A DNA stretch of 64,000 nucleotides from Bacillus sp. B-jedd (GCF_000821085.1 NZ_CCXR01000001.1:2191001-2255000), one strand, 5' to 3'; shown: positions 6,102 through 15,272, counted from the first letter of the stretch. Notes: generated from the sequence alone by a model not told the origin. Made by a program: numbers and translations.

Positions 6102-8813
6102 ATGTCAAATTACGATGTATTCAATGCCCGCTCTTCATTTGAAGCGAACGGTAAACGTTATCATTACTACCGTCTTTCCGCCCTTGAAGAAGCAGGCGCA
6201 GGCAAAGTATCCAATCTGCCATACTCCATTAAAGTTTTGTTGGAGTCCGTATTAAGGCAATATGATGGCCGTGTCATTACGAAGGAGCATGTTGAAAATC
6301 TTGCGAAATGGGGAACAAGCGAAGTCAGGGAAGTAGACGTTCCATTTAAACCGACGCGCGTCATCCTTCAGGATTTTACAGGCGTACCGGTAGTTGTTGA
6401 CCTTGCATCATTACGCAAGGCCGTCGCCGACCTCGGCGGAAATCCGGATATGATCAACCCGGAAAAAACTGTCGACCTCGTCATCGACCACTCTGTCCAG
6501 GTAGACCAATATGGCAATCCAGGTTCCCTTGAAGCAAATATGCTTCTTGAGTTTGAAAGGAATGCCGAGCGTTACCAGTTTTTGAACTGGGCCCAAAAAG
6601 CATTTAATAATTATCGCGCTGTTCCACCGGCAACAGGGATCGTCCATCAGGTAAACCTTGAATTCCTTGCCGATGTAGTCCATGTCGCGAAAAATTCCGA
6701 AGGGGAATTGGAAACATTCCCTGATACTCTTGTCGGAACAGACTCACATACAACGATGATCAACGGACTTGGCGTCCTTGGCTGGGGCGTTGGCGGAATC
6801 GAAGCTGAAGCAGGGATGCTCGGCCAGCCATCCTATTTCCCAGTACCAGAAGTTGTCGGCGTAAAATTGAACGGTACACTTCCGAATGGGGCGACCGCAA
6901 CAGATCTTGCCCTGAAAGTAACACAAGTCCTGAGGAGCAAGGGAGTAGTCGGAAAGTTCGTCGAATTCTTCGGTCCTGGCGTCTCCGCGCTTCCGCTTGC
7001 CGATCGGGCGACCATTGCCAATATGGCACCTGAATATGGGGCAACATGCGGATTCTTCCCGATTGACAATGAATCCCTTGAGTATCTGCGCCTCACAGGG
7101 CGTGATGAAGAGCAAATCAAGGTAGTTGAGGAATATTGCAAAGCGAACGGATTGTTCTTCAACCCGGATGATAACCCTGTATACACAGCTGTTGTCGAAA
7201 TCGACCTTTCTGCAATCGAGGCAAACCTTTCCGGCCCTAAACGACCGCAGGATTTGATCCCTCTTTCCAAAATGAAGGAGGAGTTCGTCAAAGCTATCAG
7301 CGCGCCACAGGGGAACCAGGGCTTTGGACTGAAAGGAAAAGAGCTTGATAAAGAAATTAAGGTTACTTTCCATAATGGGGACCAAACTTCGATGAAGACA
7401 GGTGCAGTAGCCATTGCCGCGATTACCAGCTGTACAAACACATCGAACCCTTACGTGCTTGTCGGTGCCGGCTTGCTTGCTAAGAAGGCCGTTGAACTCG
7501 GAATGGAAGTTCCTAAGTTCGTCAAAACATCCCTTGCACCGGGATCTAAAGTCGTAACAGGCTACCTCCGTGACTCTGGCTTGCTTCCATATCTTGAGCA
7601 GCTCGGATTCAACCTCGTTGGATACGGATGTACGACATGTATCGGAAACTCGGGACCACTACGGGAGGAAATCGAAAAAGCTGTCGCTGATAGCGATTTG
7701 CTCGTAACCTCCGTATTGTCAGGAAACAGGAACTTCGAGGGCCGTATCCATCCGCTTGTAAAGGCGAACTACCTGGCTTCACCACCGCTTGTTGTCGCCT
7801 ACGCGCTTGCAGGTAATGTGAATATCGATTTTGAAACTGAGCCGCTCGGTAAAGACCGCGATGGAAACGATGTTTACTTCAAGGATATTTGGCCGGCTAC
7901 AGATGAAGTAAATGAAGTAGTGAAAAAGACGGTAACACCTGAATTATTCAGGAAAGAATACGAGAATGTATTCAGCGACAACGAACGCTGGAATGAAATA
8001 AAAACAAGCAATGAACCATTGTATTCCTGGGATGCTGATTCCACTTATATTCAAAATCCTCCTTATTTTGAAGGGCTTTCCCCTGAGCCGGGCACGGTTG
8101 AGCCTCTCAGCGGATTAAAGGTTGTAGCGAAATTCGGGGATTCCGTCACGACTGACCACATTTCACCGGCGGGCGCGATTGGTAAAGATACCCCAGCTGG
8201 CAAATATCTGCGTGAAAAAGGAGTTGAACCACGTGACTTCAACTCATATGGATCACGCAGGGGCAACCATGAGGTCATGATGCGCGGTACATTCGCGAAT
8301 ATTAGGATCAGAAACCAAATCGCAGCGGGCACAGAGGGTGGCTTCACAACCTACTGGCCAACTGGTGAAGTAACGACCATTTATGATGCATGCATGAAAT
8401 ATAAAGAAGCTGGCACAGGTTTGGCAGTCATCGCCGGCAAGGATTACGGCATGGGATCTTCCCGTGACTGGGCAGCTAAAGGAACAAACCTCCTTGGCAT
8501 TAAAACAGTCATCGCTGAAAGCTTTGAAAGGATCCACCGTTCCAACCTTGTCATGATGGGCGTCCTGCCACTACAATTCAAAGAAGGCGAAAATGCTGAA
8601 ACACTTGGATTGTCCGGTAAAGAATCATTTACTGTCCATGTAGATGAAACTGTTCGTCCAAGGGATCTTGTGAAGGTGACCGCTGTTGGCGAAGACGGTA
8701 AAACAACGGAGTTTGATGTGCTAGTACGCTTCGATTCAGAAGTAGAAATTGATTATTACCGCCACGGGGGAATATTGCCAATGGTACTCCGTGAAAAGCT
8801 GAAAACTGTATAA
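6102..8813 (+). CDS. citB: Aconitate hydratase
   Basis: Aconitase of the TCA cycle (citrate to isocitrate), 903 residues, the usual size for the AcnA/CitB type, which also acts as an RNA-binding regulator when its cluster is lost. Cluster ligands are visible in TSCTNTSNP and in [10 protein letters not shown], and the substrate-side loop SSRDWAAKG is intact. The start at ATG 6102 follows AAGGGGGTAAG. The position between sspO and yneN is the B. subtilis arrangement. A CcpC-type operator upstream suggests citrate control, and the gene ends in its own terminator. Confidence 0.97.
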   Translation: MSNYDVFNARSSFEANGKRYHYYRLSALEEAGAGKVSNLPYSIKVLLESVLRQYDGRVITKEHVENLAKWGTSEVREVDVPFKPTRVILQDFTGVPVVVDLASLRKAVADLGGNPDMINPEKTVDLVIDHSVQVDQYGNPGSLEANMLLEFERNAERYQFLNWAQKAFNNYRAVPPATGIVHQVNLEFLADVVHVAKNSEGELETFPDTLVGTDSHTTMINGLGVLGWGVGGIEAEAGMLGQPSYFPVPEVVGVKLNGTLPNGATATDLALKVTQVLRSKGVVGKFVEFFGPGVSALPLADRATIANMAPEYGATCGFFPIDNESLEYLRLTGRDEEQIKVVEEYCKANGLFFNPDDNPVYTAVVEIDLSAIEANLSGPKRPQDLIPLSKMKEEFVKAISAPQGNQGFGLKGKELDKEIKVTFHNGDQTSMKTGAVAIAAITSCTNTSNPYVLVGAGLLAKKAVELGMEVPKFVKTSLAPGSKVVTGYLRDSGLLPYLEQLGFNLVGYGCTTCIGNSGPLREEIEKAVADSDLLVTSVLSGNRNFEGRIHPLVKANYLASPPLVVAYALAGNVNIDFETEPLGKDRDGNDVYFKDIWPATDEVNEVVKKTVTPELFRKEYENVFSDNERWNEIKTSNEPLYSWDADSTYIQNPPYFEGLSPEPGTVEPLSGLKVVAKFGDSVTTDHISPAGAIGKDTPAGKYLREKGVEPRDFNSYGSRRGNHEVMMRGTFANIRIRNQIAAGTEGGFTTYWPTGEVTTIYDACMKYKEAGTGLAVIAGKDYGMGSSRDWAAKGTNLLGIKTVIAESFERIHRSNLVMMGVLPLQFKEGENAETLGLSGKESFTVHVDETVRPRDLVKVTAVGEDGKTTEFDVLVRFDSEVEIDYYRHGGILPMVLREKLKTV

Positions 8814-8824
8814 TGGTAAATAAG

Positions 8825-8863
8825 AGCACCATATGGGCATATGTCCGTATGGTGTTTTTTTAA
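8825..8863 (+). terminator. Terminator of citB
   Basis: GCACCATAtGG pairs with CCgTATGGTGt, followed by TTTTTTT. Confidence 0.85.
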
Positions 8864-8981
8864 GCCAAAAGATTAAACTTTCAATTGTCACAAATCCGGC
8901 ATTTTTTTGTCCTAAAGGTATGTTTATTTCCCCACTCTATATAGTGTAAAATCGGTATAGAGTTAAAAAGGAGGAGCCCAA

Positions 8982-9509
8982 ATGGCAAAAAAGTGGATTG
9001 CAGCAGGATTATTGATTGCGATGATGGCCATAGCCATGTACCAGGCTTTTGATAAAAAAGATGAAGCAAATTCAAAACCGGAGTCGCCAGTCGATGGCCT
9101 TAAAGCCGGGGTGAAGGCACCGGATTTCGAGTTAAAAACGTTAACTGGTGAAACCGTCAAGCTATCAGAGTTTAAAGGCAAAAAAGTCATGTTGAATTTT
9201 TGGGCGACCTGGTGCGGACCATGCAAAGCAGAAATGCCAGCCATGCAGCAGCTTTCTACTGAGGTTGGCGATGACGTAGCCATTCTAGCCGTCAATATCG
9301 ATCCACAACTCGATGTGCAAGGTTTTGTTGATAAAAATGGCATCACTTTCCCGATTCTTTTAGATACGGATGATAAAATCAATTCGCTTTACCAAATCGT
9401 TGCCATCCCGTCGTCCTATTTTATTGACAGCAAGGGAATTATCCAGGATGTTTTCAGAGGAGCCATGCCACATGATGCCATGGTCCAATATATAAATGAT
9501 TTAGATTAA
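8982..9509 (+). CDS. yneN: Membrane-anchored thiol-disulfide oxidoreductase (TlpA/ResA type)
   Basis: 175 residues: an N-terminal uncleaved membrane anchor (about residues 5-22), a short linker, then an AhpC/TSA-thioredoxin fold with the motif ATWCGPCKAEMP. The catalytic domain faces outward and probably reduces or isomerises cysteines in secreted or cytochrome proteins. The cis-proline loop VAIPSSYF is present. It starts at ATG 8982 after AAGGAGGAG. The position after citB identifies it as the YneN ortholog. The substrate is not known from sequence. Confidence 0.9.
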   Translation: MAKKWIAAGLLIAMMAIAMYQAFDKKDEANSKPESPVDGLKAGVKAPDFELKTLTGETVKLSEFKGKKVMLNFWATWCGPCKAEMPAMQQLSTEVGDDVAILAVNIDPQLDVQGFVDKNGITFPILLDTDDKINSLYQIVAIPSSYFIDSKGIIQDVFRGAMPHDAMVQYINDLD

Positions 9510-9512
9510 GAT

Positions 9513-9543
9513 TTGGCCGCCAGCATCCTTTGGCGGCTTTTAT
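9513..9543 (+). terminator. Terminator of yneN
   Basis: GCCGCCA pairs with TGGCGGC, followed by TTTTA. Confidence 0.75.
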
Positions 9544-9623
9544 AAAATTACAAATTGGAAACATTTGTAACAATTATCCGTTATTTTGTTTTTTCGATTA
9601 AATTTTCAAAAAGTTGTAATAAT

Positions 9624-9637
9624 TGAAACCGTTTCCG
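9624..9637 (+). promoter_or_regulatory. Candidate cre (CcpA) site
   Basis: TGAAACCGTTTCCG matches the cre consensus TGWAANCGNTNWCA at all fixed positions except the last base and one W. It lies 43 bases before the FbpB-like start. Confidence 0.4.
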
Positions 9638-9679
9638 GGCATAATTACTGTTAGAATAGTGATTAAGGAAGGTGATACG

Positions 9680-9811
9680 ATGCGAAAGCCACGTAAACGC
9701 TCTTTTGCAGAGCTTGTCTCTGAAAATAAAAGCCAAATTATGAAAGACCAAGCGTTAATGGAAAAGATCGAACAGCGCCTGGAAGCCAAGCGCCTAGGCA
9801 GGGCTGAATAA
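9680..9811 (+). CDS. FbpB-family small basic protein
   Basis: 43 residues: [15 protein letters not shown], then a run of ME-IE-R-E-KR, which I recognise as the pattern of the Fur-regulated basic protein FbpB family. In B. subtilis FbpB assists the small RNA FsrA in iron sparing. The start at ATG 9680 follows GGAAGGTGA. I could not find a convincing Fur box upstream; the only operator-like site is cre-like, so iron control should not be assumed. It stands between yneN and sspN. Confidence 0.7.
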   Translation: MRKPRKRSFAELVSENKSQIMKDQALMEKIEQRLEAKRLGRAE

Positions 9812-9878
9812 AAGTATTGTTTTTCCATCTATGATTTTAACTGTCCCTGGCAAAAATATTGTCAGGAGGGATGAGCAC

Positions 9879-10022
9879 ATGGGAAATCCTAAAAAAGACA
9901 GCAAACATTTTGTGCCCAAGCATCTTGGTACACAACCCCGTGGTTCCAGTGGCAACAAAGGGAAAAAAATGCAGGATAAATCAGGCGACCACGCCCAGGT
10001 AATACAGACTAAGGGCGAATAA
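9879..10022 (+). CDS. sspN: Small acid-soluble spore protein N
   Basis: 47 residues beginning [13 protein letters not shown] and continuing HLGTQP, GGNKGK-like, KMQDKSG, the SspN pattern. The start is ATG 9879; an out-of-frame ATG at 9871 lies just after AGGAGGG, but only 9879 gives the conserved protein. It is a minor core SASP made in the forespore. tlp follows after a terminator, as in the sspN-tlp locus of B. subtilis. Confidence 0.9.
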   Translation: MGNPKKDSKHFVPKHLGTQPRGSSGNKGKKMQDKSGDHAQVIQTKGE

Positions 10023-10040
10023 GATAAACGCAATAAACGG

Positions 10041-10065
10041 ACCCGGCTAAGCCGGGTTTTCTTTT
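10041..10065 (+). terminator. Terminator of sspN
   Basis: ACCCGGCT pairs with AGCCGGGT around a single base and is followed by TTTCTTTT. Because the loop is so small, some readthrough into tlp is likely. Confidence 0.65.
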
Positions 10066-10142
10066 GGCCGGATTCGCCACTTATAATTTTTCTCCAATTG
10101 ATAAAAGCTAAAAATGTACCAACCATTTAGGAGGAATGTAAA

Positions 10143-10379
10143 ATGGCAAAACGAACGAAACCAAATCCAGATGATAGAAGCGATAACGTTGAAAAACTGC
10201 AGGAAATGATTCATAACACAATTGAGAACATGGAAAGAGCAGAAGAAACACTTGCTCTTAGTGACAATGAAGAAACGAAAAGGCAAGTTGAAGAGAAAAA
10301 CGCACGCAGACGGGAAAGCATTGAAGCAATGAGGCTGGAGGTAAAGGATGAGGCACGGGATAACGGCCAATTACATTAA
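10143..10379 (+). CDS. tlp: Small acid-soluble spore protein Tlp
   Basis: 78 residues, highly charged, with PNPDDRSDNVEKLQEMI and NTIENM--AEE-LA, which identify Tlp, the thioredoxin-like-named SASP of Bacillus spores. The sequence is mainly helical and has no Cys, so it is not a redox protein. ATG 10143 follows GGAGGAATG. It has its own terminator and is followed by yneP, as in B. subtilis. Confidence 0.92.
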   Translation: MAKRTKPNPDDRSDNVEKLQEMIHNTIENMERAEETLALSDNEETKRQVEEKNARRRESIEAMRLEVKDEARDNGQLH

Positions 10380-10386
10380 ATCTGTC

Positions 10387-10418
10387 AGAGGGCTTGTTTC
10401 ATAAAAGCCCTCTTTTTT
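10387..10418 (+). terminator. Terminator of tlp
   Basis: AGAGGGCTT pairs with AAGCCCTCT, followed by TTTTT. Confidence 0.85.
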
Positions 10419-10513
10419 ATGTCATTAGGCGGGATTTAAGCGGCATTTTATCCTATATGGTACTATGTAGAGGAGAAAATTGCGTTAGAGACTTAAAGGA
10501 TGTGGGCAAAAAT

Positions 10514-10939
10514 ATGGTAATCAGTGAAGCAAAGATTGATGTCCGCTATGCGGAGACAGACCAAATGGGCGTAGTATACCATGCGAATTACTTAGTATGG
10601 ATGGAAATAGGTAGAACCAGCTTTATAAAAGAACTGGGCTTCAGTTATGCAAGTATGGAAGAGGACGGCATTATTTCTCCTGTCATTGATATTCAGGCTT
10701 CCTATAAAAAACCATTAAGGTACGGACAATCTGCCATTATTAAAACGTGGATTGAGGAATATGATGGCTTCCGTGTGAAATACGGATATGAAATCCTGAA
10801 TGAAGAAGGAGAGTTAGCACTGACAGGAAGTTCTGTGCATGTATGCGTAAAGAAGGAAAACTTCCGTCCAGTATCATTGAAGAGAAAATATCCTGACTGG
10901 CATACTGCGTATGAAAAAGCAGCTGAAAAAGATAGATAG
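10514..10939 (+). CDS. yneP: Acyl-CoA thioesterase, hotdog fold (4-hydroxybenzoyl-CoA thioesterase family)
   Basis: 141 residues with the family signature RYAETDQMGVVYHANYLVW, in which Asp next to QMG is the usual catalytic residue. It probably hydrolyses short or medium acyl-CoA thioesters in the cytosol; the natural substrate is unclear. The start is ATG 10514, preceded by AAAGGATGTG; frames opening further upstream run through the tlp terminator and are not credible. yneQ follows 15 bases later. Confidence 0.88.
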   Translation: MVISEAKIDVRYAETDQMGVVYHANYLVWMEIGRTSFIKELGFSYASMEEDGIISPVIDIQASYKKPLRYGQSAIIKTWIEEYDGFRVKYGYEILNEEGELALTGSSVHVCVKKENFRPVSLKRKYPDWHTAYEKAAEKDR

Positions 10940-10954
10940 GGAAGGGGAAAACTT

Positions 10955-11248
10955 GTGGCTTTCGGCATTAAAAGGAAAGATCTTGCTGAATGGAAACAGA
11001 AAATTGATCGTGGAGAAATTGCATTTTTGACTCATTATTGGCTTGATGAAAGATTTCCAGCATGCAATACAGTGACAAAGGTTGGATGTCTGGACCTGAA
11101 AAAGCTGGCTGATTGGGGAAGGGAATACGGGCTAAAGGAAGAATGGATCCATCATCGACCCGATGGATATTCGCATTTTGATTTAATCGGAAGCCGCCAG
11201 AAGGAAATATTAAAAGCTGAAGGTCTTCATGCTCATATTTGGAAATGA
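10955..11248 (+). CDS. yneQ: Conserved hypothetical protein YneQ
   Basis: 97 residues, GTG start at 10955 after GGAAGGGGAAA. No catalytic family is recognised. It is rich in Trp, Tyr and His (THYWLDERFP, EEWIHHRPDGYSHFDL) with a conserved-looking acidic and histidine cluster, and has one pair of Cys about ten residues apart. No signal or membrane segment. Named from its position between yneP and yneR; function unknown. It is probably cotranscribed with yneP. Confidence 0.8.
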   Translation: MAFGIKRKDLAEWKQKIDRGEIAFLTHYWLDERFPACNTVTKVGCLDLKKLADWGREYGLKEEWIHHRPDGYSHFDLIGSRQKEILKAEGLHAHIWK

Positions 11249-11249
11249 A

Positions 11250-11279
11250 GGAAAGCGGCCACATAGAGCCGCTTTCCGC
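11250..11279. terminator. Shared terminator between yneQ and yneR
   Basis: GGAAAGCGGC pairs with GCCGCTTTCC between convergent genes; the T-run is weak on both strands. Confidence 0.65.
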
Positions 11280-11281
11280 TA

Positions 11282-11569
11282 TTATTTATGGTTAAAAGCA
11301 GGTTCTTTTCTTTTTTCATCTAAATCCACTTCAACATCACGGTTATCAAAGTACCATAAGTCTTTTTCCTCAATGTAAAAAATTATGCCTTCCGTTTCCG
11401 TTTTTACAACCGGATCTATAGGTTCCTCAATCGAAACTCCCAGTGAAAAACCTTTCTGGAGCTGGCTGAACCCTCCATAGCGGACATAGAACCGAATAAA
11501 TGAACCCTCGCTGAGATCCATTTCTTCCTTATACCATTGAGCTGCCTTGCTGCTAACTTGTAATTTCAT
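11282..11569 (-). CDS. yneR: HesB-like domain protein YneR
   Basis: 95 residues with a HesB/IscA-like fold (start KLQVSSKAAQWYKEE, strand RFYVRYGG). The cysteines that hold iron-sulfur clusters in IscA are absent: the region that is GxGCGG in relatives reads RYGGFSQ here. It is therefore probably not a cluster carrier. The start at ATG 11569 follows AGGAGGA. It is convergent with yneQ, as in B. subtilis. A distant relative with Sec at the same place is at 13293. Confidence 0.85.
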   Translation of the reverse strand: MKLQVSSKAAQWYKEEMDLSEGSFIRFYVRYGGFSQLQKGFSLGVSIEEPIDPVVKTETEGIIFYIEEKDLWYFDNRDVEVDLDEKRKEPAFNHK

Positions 11570-11673
11570 TCACGAATCCTCCTAATATTAACCCTCAAGA
11601 CAAAGATAAATTGTAATGAGACTGCAAGCAATATAGATAGAACTTAATTATTACGCCATTTAAATTGTAATAG

Positions 11674-11807
11674 CTGGTTGATTGGAGCTCAGGCATGTAG
11701 ACTCCTGCGGGATGGTGCAGCAAGAGGAGACCCCGCAGGAGCTTTGCTCCGAGGAGGCTCCACTGATGCCCCGCGGAAAGCGAAATGCCCGGAGCGGAAA
11801 TCAACCA
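11674..11807 (+). repeat. Bacillaceae intergenic repeat, family 1, copy A
   Basis: Bounded by the inverted ends TGGTTGAT and ATCAACCA. The interior carries GACTCCTGCGGGA, GAGACCCCGCAGGAGC, GAGGAGGCTCCA and GCCCCGCGGAAAGCG, pieces that also occur (reverse strand) in the copies at 41692 and 48315. CTCCTGCGGG and CCCGCAGGAG can pair. It has no coding potential and occupies the middle of the 445-base gap between yneR and capA. The rest of the gap is AT-rich with nothing recognised. Confidence 0.8.
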
Positions 11808-11998
11808 CTTTTTACCTTTTGGATACTAATATTTTTAAAAAACTATATAAGTATGTAATGGCCAAGTTTCAAATGTAATTCCCGCCTATAGTATTCTCAT
11901 TCCCATAATGGCCGGCCAAGAAACAATACGATTTCTTTTACCTGCATTTATATTATTTACTTATCCACTTGTAAAAATCAAAAAGAGAGCCTGATATA

Positions 11999-12026
11999 CA
12001 AAAAGGCCCCGATTTCATCGGAGCCA
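11999..12026 (-). terminator. Terminator overlapping the capA stop codon
   Basis: GGCTCCGAT-gaa-ATCGGGGCC then TTTTTG on the minus strand; the TGA stop (12017-12015) lies in the hairpin. Confidence 0.85.
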
Positions 12027-13157
12027 CTGGGTCATATGTTCAATTGTTTCCGTTGTCATTTGTTCGGGATTCTGTATTCCATATGCCCCTGTTTTTTCCA
12101 TAGGGACGACTCTGAAATCGCGTCCGTTTTTCCGATAGACGAAAGTTGGATGGAAGGAGGGGTTTGCCAATTCAATTGACGTACCCTTATCACTTACCGT
12201 CTTTGTTATTTCAAGAGTGACCAAACCGCCTATGTCCTTGTAATCTCGAAGCTGGGCGGATATAAAATTCCCGAGGGAGTAGACGACAAATGTTTTTTTG
12301 CCATCGGACCTCTCAATCCATTCCATCGGCTGGAGCACATGGGGGTGGGACCCGAAAATGATATCCACACCTTCATTGGCAAGGAATTTCGCCAAATCTT
12401 TTTGTTCTTCCGTCGGAAATCTCTGATATTCGTTTCCCCAGTGTATGCTGGCTATAACGACATCACTTTCCTGCCGGGCATTGGCAATATCCTTTTTCAT
12501 TAAATCCCTGTCAATCAGGTTGACCGAAAACTCTTTACCTTGTGGAATTGGTATACCGTTTGTGCCGTACGTGTAAGATAAGAACGCTAGCCGGATGCCA
12601 TTTTTATTAAGGACAGTTATTTTGTCGCGGCCCTCCTGGCTGACTGCTGTCCCGACGTATGGCAGACCTATTCTTTCAAAGTACGCAATTTGTTTTTCAA
12701 CGCCCCGATAACCTTTATCAAGAGAGTGATTATTGGCTGTGGAAACAATATCCACGCCGGCATTCATAACGGCTTCAGACAATTCGAAAGGGCTGTTGAA
12801 GCTTGGATAACTCGTGATACCCAGTTCAGTACCTCCGACAAGGCTTTCCTGATTCGCGGTCAATATATCCGGGGCCTGAAGCAAATCTTTAACCGGCTCA
12901 AACATAGGATTAAAATTATAGCCATCTGCCGTTTTTGCATCTTCATAGACCAAATCATGGATCAGAATGTCACCTATAGCACCAATCGTCAACGTTTCCT
13001 TTATTGATTTCCCATGTATGTCATTCGGCCTTTCACCATGCGTCTGAGGTGCGGGCCTTGGATTTTTTTCAGCGTCATTCGCACAAGCAGCAAGGAGCAT
13101 TGACAAAGATAAAAATCCAGTCACTGCAATAGATTTAAAGAGGGGATATCTCCTCAC
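12015..13157 (-). CDS. CapA-family lipoprotein (metallophosphatase fold)
   Basis: 380 residues. The N-terminus RRYPLFKS, a hydrophobic stretch and the lipobox LLAAC show a lipoprotein exported and anchored by the Cys. The mature domain has the CapA/PgsA pattern: GDILIHD, TANNHSLDKG, SIHWGNEY, GSHPHVLQP, which are the metal-binding motifs of calcineurin-like phosphatases. PgsA/CapA acts in poly-gamma-glutamate synthesis or release, but no pgsBC is nearby, so the role is open. I start it at GTG 13157, six bases after AAAGGAG; a TTG 7 codons upstream overlaps that ribosome site. Confidence 0.85.
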   Translation of the reverse strand: MRRYPLFKSIAVTGFLSLSMLLAACANDAEKNPRPAPQTHGERPNDIHGKSIKETLTIGAIGDILIHDLVYEDAKTADGYNFNPMFEPVKDLLQAPDILTANQESLVGGTELGITSYPSFNSPFELSEAVMNAGVDIVSTANNHSLDKGYRGVEKQIAYFERIGLPYVGTAVSQEGRDKITVLNKNGIRLAFLSYTYGTNGIPIPQGKEFSVNLIDRDLMKKDIANARQESDVVIASIHWGNEYQRFPTEEQKDLAKFLANEGVDIIFGSHPHVLQPMEWIERSDGKKTFVVYSLGNFISAQLRDYKDIGGLVTLEITKTVSDKGTSIELANPSFHPTFVYRKNGRDFRVVPMEKTGAYGIQNPEQMTTETIEHMTQWLR

Positions 13158-13292
13158 ACGGAACACTCCTTTAAGCAAAATAGTTCCCCTGTAAGGAACA
13201 CTGTTTTATTATGAATGATAGTTATACCATTCCCATCTATATTTTATCGTAAAAGCAGAAAATGGAAAGAAAAATTTTCCCAACGAGGTGAA

Positions 13293-13586
13293 ATGATGTT
13301 TAAGTTGACAGAAGCCGCCTATCGTGTTCTCGAAAGGGCAGTCAAAGAGGAATCAAATTCAACAAATGAAAAACTGTTCATCAGGCTGAATATGGGGATC
13401 GGTTGAGGCGGACCAAAGATGAATCTGTCTCTGGAAGAGCAGAAGTTGCCGAAAGACAAAGAATACGATTTTGAAGACTTGAAAATACTTATTCATGAAA
13501 ACGACATGGTTTATTTCAATGACACGAAACTGGATTACGTAAAAGATGTGTTTGGGAGTGGAAGGTTCCAGCTCCTCAAAATATAA
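13293..13586 (+). CDS. HesB/IscA-like selenoprotein
   Basis: A 97-residue gene interrupted only by a TGA at 13404-13406. The first half (KLTEAAYRVLERAVKEE, then LFIRLNMGIG) and second half (GGPKMNLSLEEQ, then DMVYFND, then YVKDVFG) together make one HesB-like domain, and the TGA falls where relatives have Cys in GxGCGGP. I read it as Sec38. HesB-like selenoproteins are an established bacterial group. Ribosome site GAGGTGA; the first of two tandem ATGs is at 13293 and the second, 13296, is equally possible. No frameshift or second stop is seen, and a hairpin follows the TGA at SECIS distance. Confidence 0.9.
13425..13442 (+). promoter_or_regulatory. Predicted bacterial SECIS of the HesB-like gene
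   Basis: CTG-T-CTCT-GGA-AGAG-CAG: a 7-bp stem with one bulged T and a GGA loop that begins 27 bases after the TGA, with G in first position. Confidence 0.65.
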
Positions 13587-13621
13587 AAACGGTGTTCCTG
13601 ATGGGACACCGTTTCCCTTTT
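13587..13621 (+). terminator. Terminator of the HesB-like gene
   Basis: AAACGGTGT pairs with ACACCGTTT directly after the TAA. A terminator placed after the second half supports one gene across the TGA. Confidence 0.8.
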
Positions 13622-13647
13622 CCGTTAGATGGACACCTATGGAGTAT

Positions 13648-13860
13648 TCACTTAATGCTACAATGATTTTCCGTTTCTTCCAGTTCTTCAAAAAAATCTA
13701 TCAATTCTTCAAAATTCCTCGTTATTTTAGTTGGCTGACCCATGCAGCTCCAATCGGGAGTGTACGGAAAAAATTCTACGATAAATTCCTCTTTGGACGT
13801 GTTTGGAGTGACGGAGGTTGAAAAAACAAATTCAACTTGCCTATGTTTCTTATCTGGCAT
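13648..13860 (-). CDS. Hypothetical 70-residue acidic protein
   Basis: The start at ATG 13860 follows AAAGGAGAATCC, a strong ribosome site. The protein begins with basic DKKHRQ, has a beta-rich middle (VEFVFSTSVTP, FIVEFFPYTPDW) and an acidic helical end (FEELIDFFEELEE). One Cys pair is split between the middle and C-terminus. I do not recognise a family. It ends convergently with the HesB-Sec gene. Confidence 0.65.
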   Translation of the reverse strand: MPDKKHRQVEFVFSTSVTPNTSKEEFIVEFFPYTPDWSCMGQPTKITRNFEELIDFFEELEETENHCSIK

Positions 13861-13968
13861 CGGGATTCTCCTTTCACATTACATTGCTTACTTCTATATT
13901 AATGGAAGAATCCCTTTGTCTGGCGGTCAGGTTTTGAACTATTCGTGAATATTGTCGGTACTCCATCT

Positions 13969-15057
13969 TCAGCAGCAGGGGTTTTGGATTGTAATGCAAA
14001 AATTGCTTCCCTGACCGGCATGGCTTTGAACAGTAATCGTGCCATTATGGTCCTCGATGATTTTCCTGCAGACATTCAAACCAATGCCATTCCCATAGCT
14101 TTTTGTCGAGTAAAAAGGGGAGAACAATTGACTCAGGACACCAGGATCCATACCGCAGCCGCTGTCTTCAATACAAATAGAAAAACTATCCGGCTCTGCA
14201 TGGGTAGTAATTTTAATTTCCCTTTTCGCATTGTTTTCTGATACTTCAATGGCTTCCATCGCATTCTTCAGCAAATTAATCAATACTTGTTTCATACGGG
14301 GAGCATCGAGCTGGTAAGAATAATCTTTTTCATCAAAGAGGGGAATGAGTTTAATATTCCTCAAGATAGACTCACTTTCGTAAAGCATAATAACATCTTT
14401 TACAAGCTTGTTGACTGAGGTCTTTTGCCTGATCCTGGCCGATGGCTTTGTTGCGCTCAAGAATTCACCAATTATCGTATTTGCGCGATTAATTTCCTCA
14501 ATCGCCACGTTAGCGTATTGCTCTTTGCCCATTTCCTTTAACTCGGGCTTTAAAAGCTGAATAAACCCCTTAACTGTCGTTAACGGATTCCTTATTTCAT
14601 GGGCAATGCCGGCAGCAAGCCTTTCCAGATCCTCTGAATACACCTTGCCCGCTTTAATTTCTTCAGCCTGTTTTTCCATATCTTCTTTTCGATTGGCCAA
14701 GTCGAGGTTAAAAGCAAGCAGCTTTTTTTCAAGTCTGTCCATGGCCATTTTGAGTTCAGCGGCTTTTGTGGATAAAGGGAAACAATAGACCACGATGTTC
14801 CCTAGGGAATCCTCCGATTTATATAGCTGATAAAATCGAAATGAACTTACCGCTTTCATTGGTAATTCAATGGGTCCTGACTTAATTGTTTCTGTAAAGT
14901 ATCGTCTTGCATCTTGGCGACAATCATGCGCAATCAAATCAAGAAATACATTTGTTTCCGGGAATATTTCTTTTGCATACAGGGAAGATGTTTGAATTTC
15001 TAGTGCTTTATTTAAAACAAAACATGGAAAGGGCAGGTTTATAAATGCTACTTCCAT
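13969..15057 (-). CDS. Sensor histidine kinase without membrane segments
   Basis: 362 residues. A PAS-like N-terminal region (about 1-110) leads to a coiled-coil linker (about 115-150), the dimerisation domain with H-box AAGIAHEIRNPLTTVKG, and the ATPase domain with N-box NLLKNAMEA, G1 EDSGCGMD, F-box FSPFYSTK and G2 NGIGLNV. All catalytic boxes are intact. There is no transmembrane helix, so it senses a cytosolic signal, as do several sporulation phosphorelay kinases. No response regulator is adjacent (orphan), which fits phosphorelay kinases but does not prove it. The protein ends in adjacent cysteines (NPCC). Confidence 0.88.
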   Translation of the reverse strand: MEVAFINLPFPCFVLNKALEIQTSSLYAKEIFPETNVFLDLIAHDCRQDARRYFTETIKSGPIELPMKAVSSFRFYQLYKSEDSLGNIVVYCFPLSTKAAELKMAMDRLEKKLLAFNLDLANRKEDMEKQAEEIKAGKVYSEDLERLAAGIAHEIRNPLTTVKGFIQLLKPELKEMGKEQYANVAIEEINRANTIIGEFLSATKPSARIRQKTSVNKLVKDVIMLYESESILRNIKLIPLFDEKDYSYQLDAPRMKQVLINLLKNAMEAIEVSENNAKREIKITTHAEPDSFSICIEDSGCGMDPGVLSQLFSPFYSTKSYGNGIGLNVCRKIIEDHNGTITVQSHAGQGSNFCITIQNPCC

Positions 15058-15272
15058 TTGCAGTTGACCATCCTTGAGAAATATTTTTTATTTTTTGTCG
15101 GAATGAAGGTTTAATCTAGTATAAATCGGGTAATTTAATACGTTCTTCTCCATCATACATAAATTCCAAATATCTTACAATTAAACTCCTGAAAAATCCA
15201 TCACCACTTTGTGATGCTATTCGCCAATATCCGCCAAACCCTTGCAATTGAGGCCAAAAATTTTTTTCGTTG

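Noticed and set aside
9560..9680. Fur box before the FbpB-like gene
   Set aside because: No segment fits the 7-1-7 pattern well; only a cre-like site is visible.
11678..11878. 66-codon frame in the yneR-capA gap
   Set aside because: It is a frame through repeat family 1 with no ribosome site.
13293..13406. HesB-like gene as a 37-residue peptide or pseudogene
   Set aside because: The sequence after the TGA continues the same domain in frame, the TGA is at the conserved Cys, and the terminator lies after the second half.
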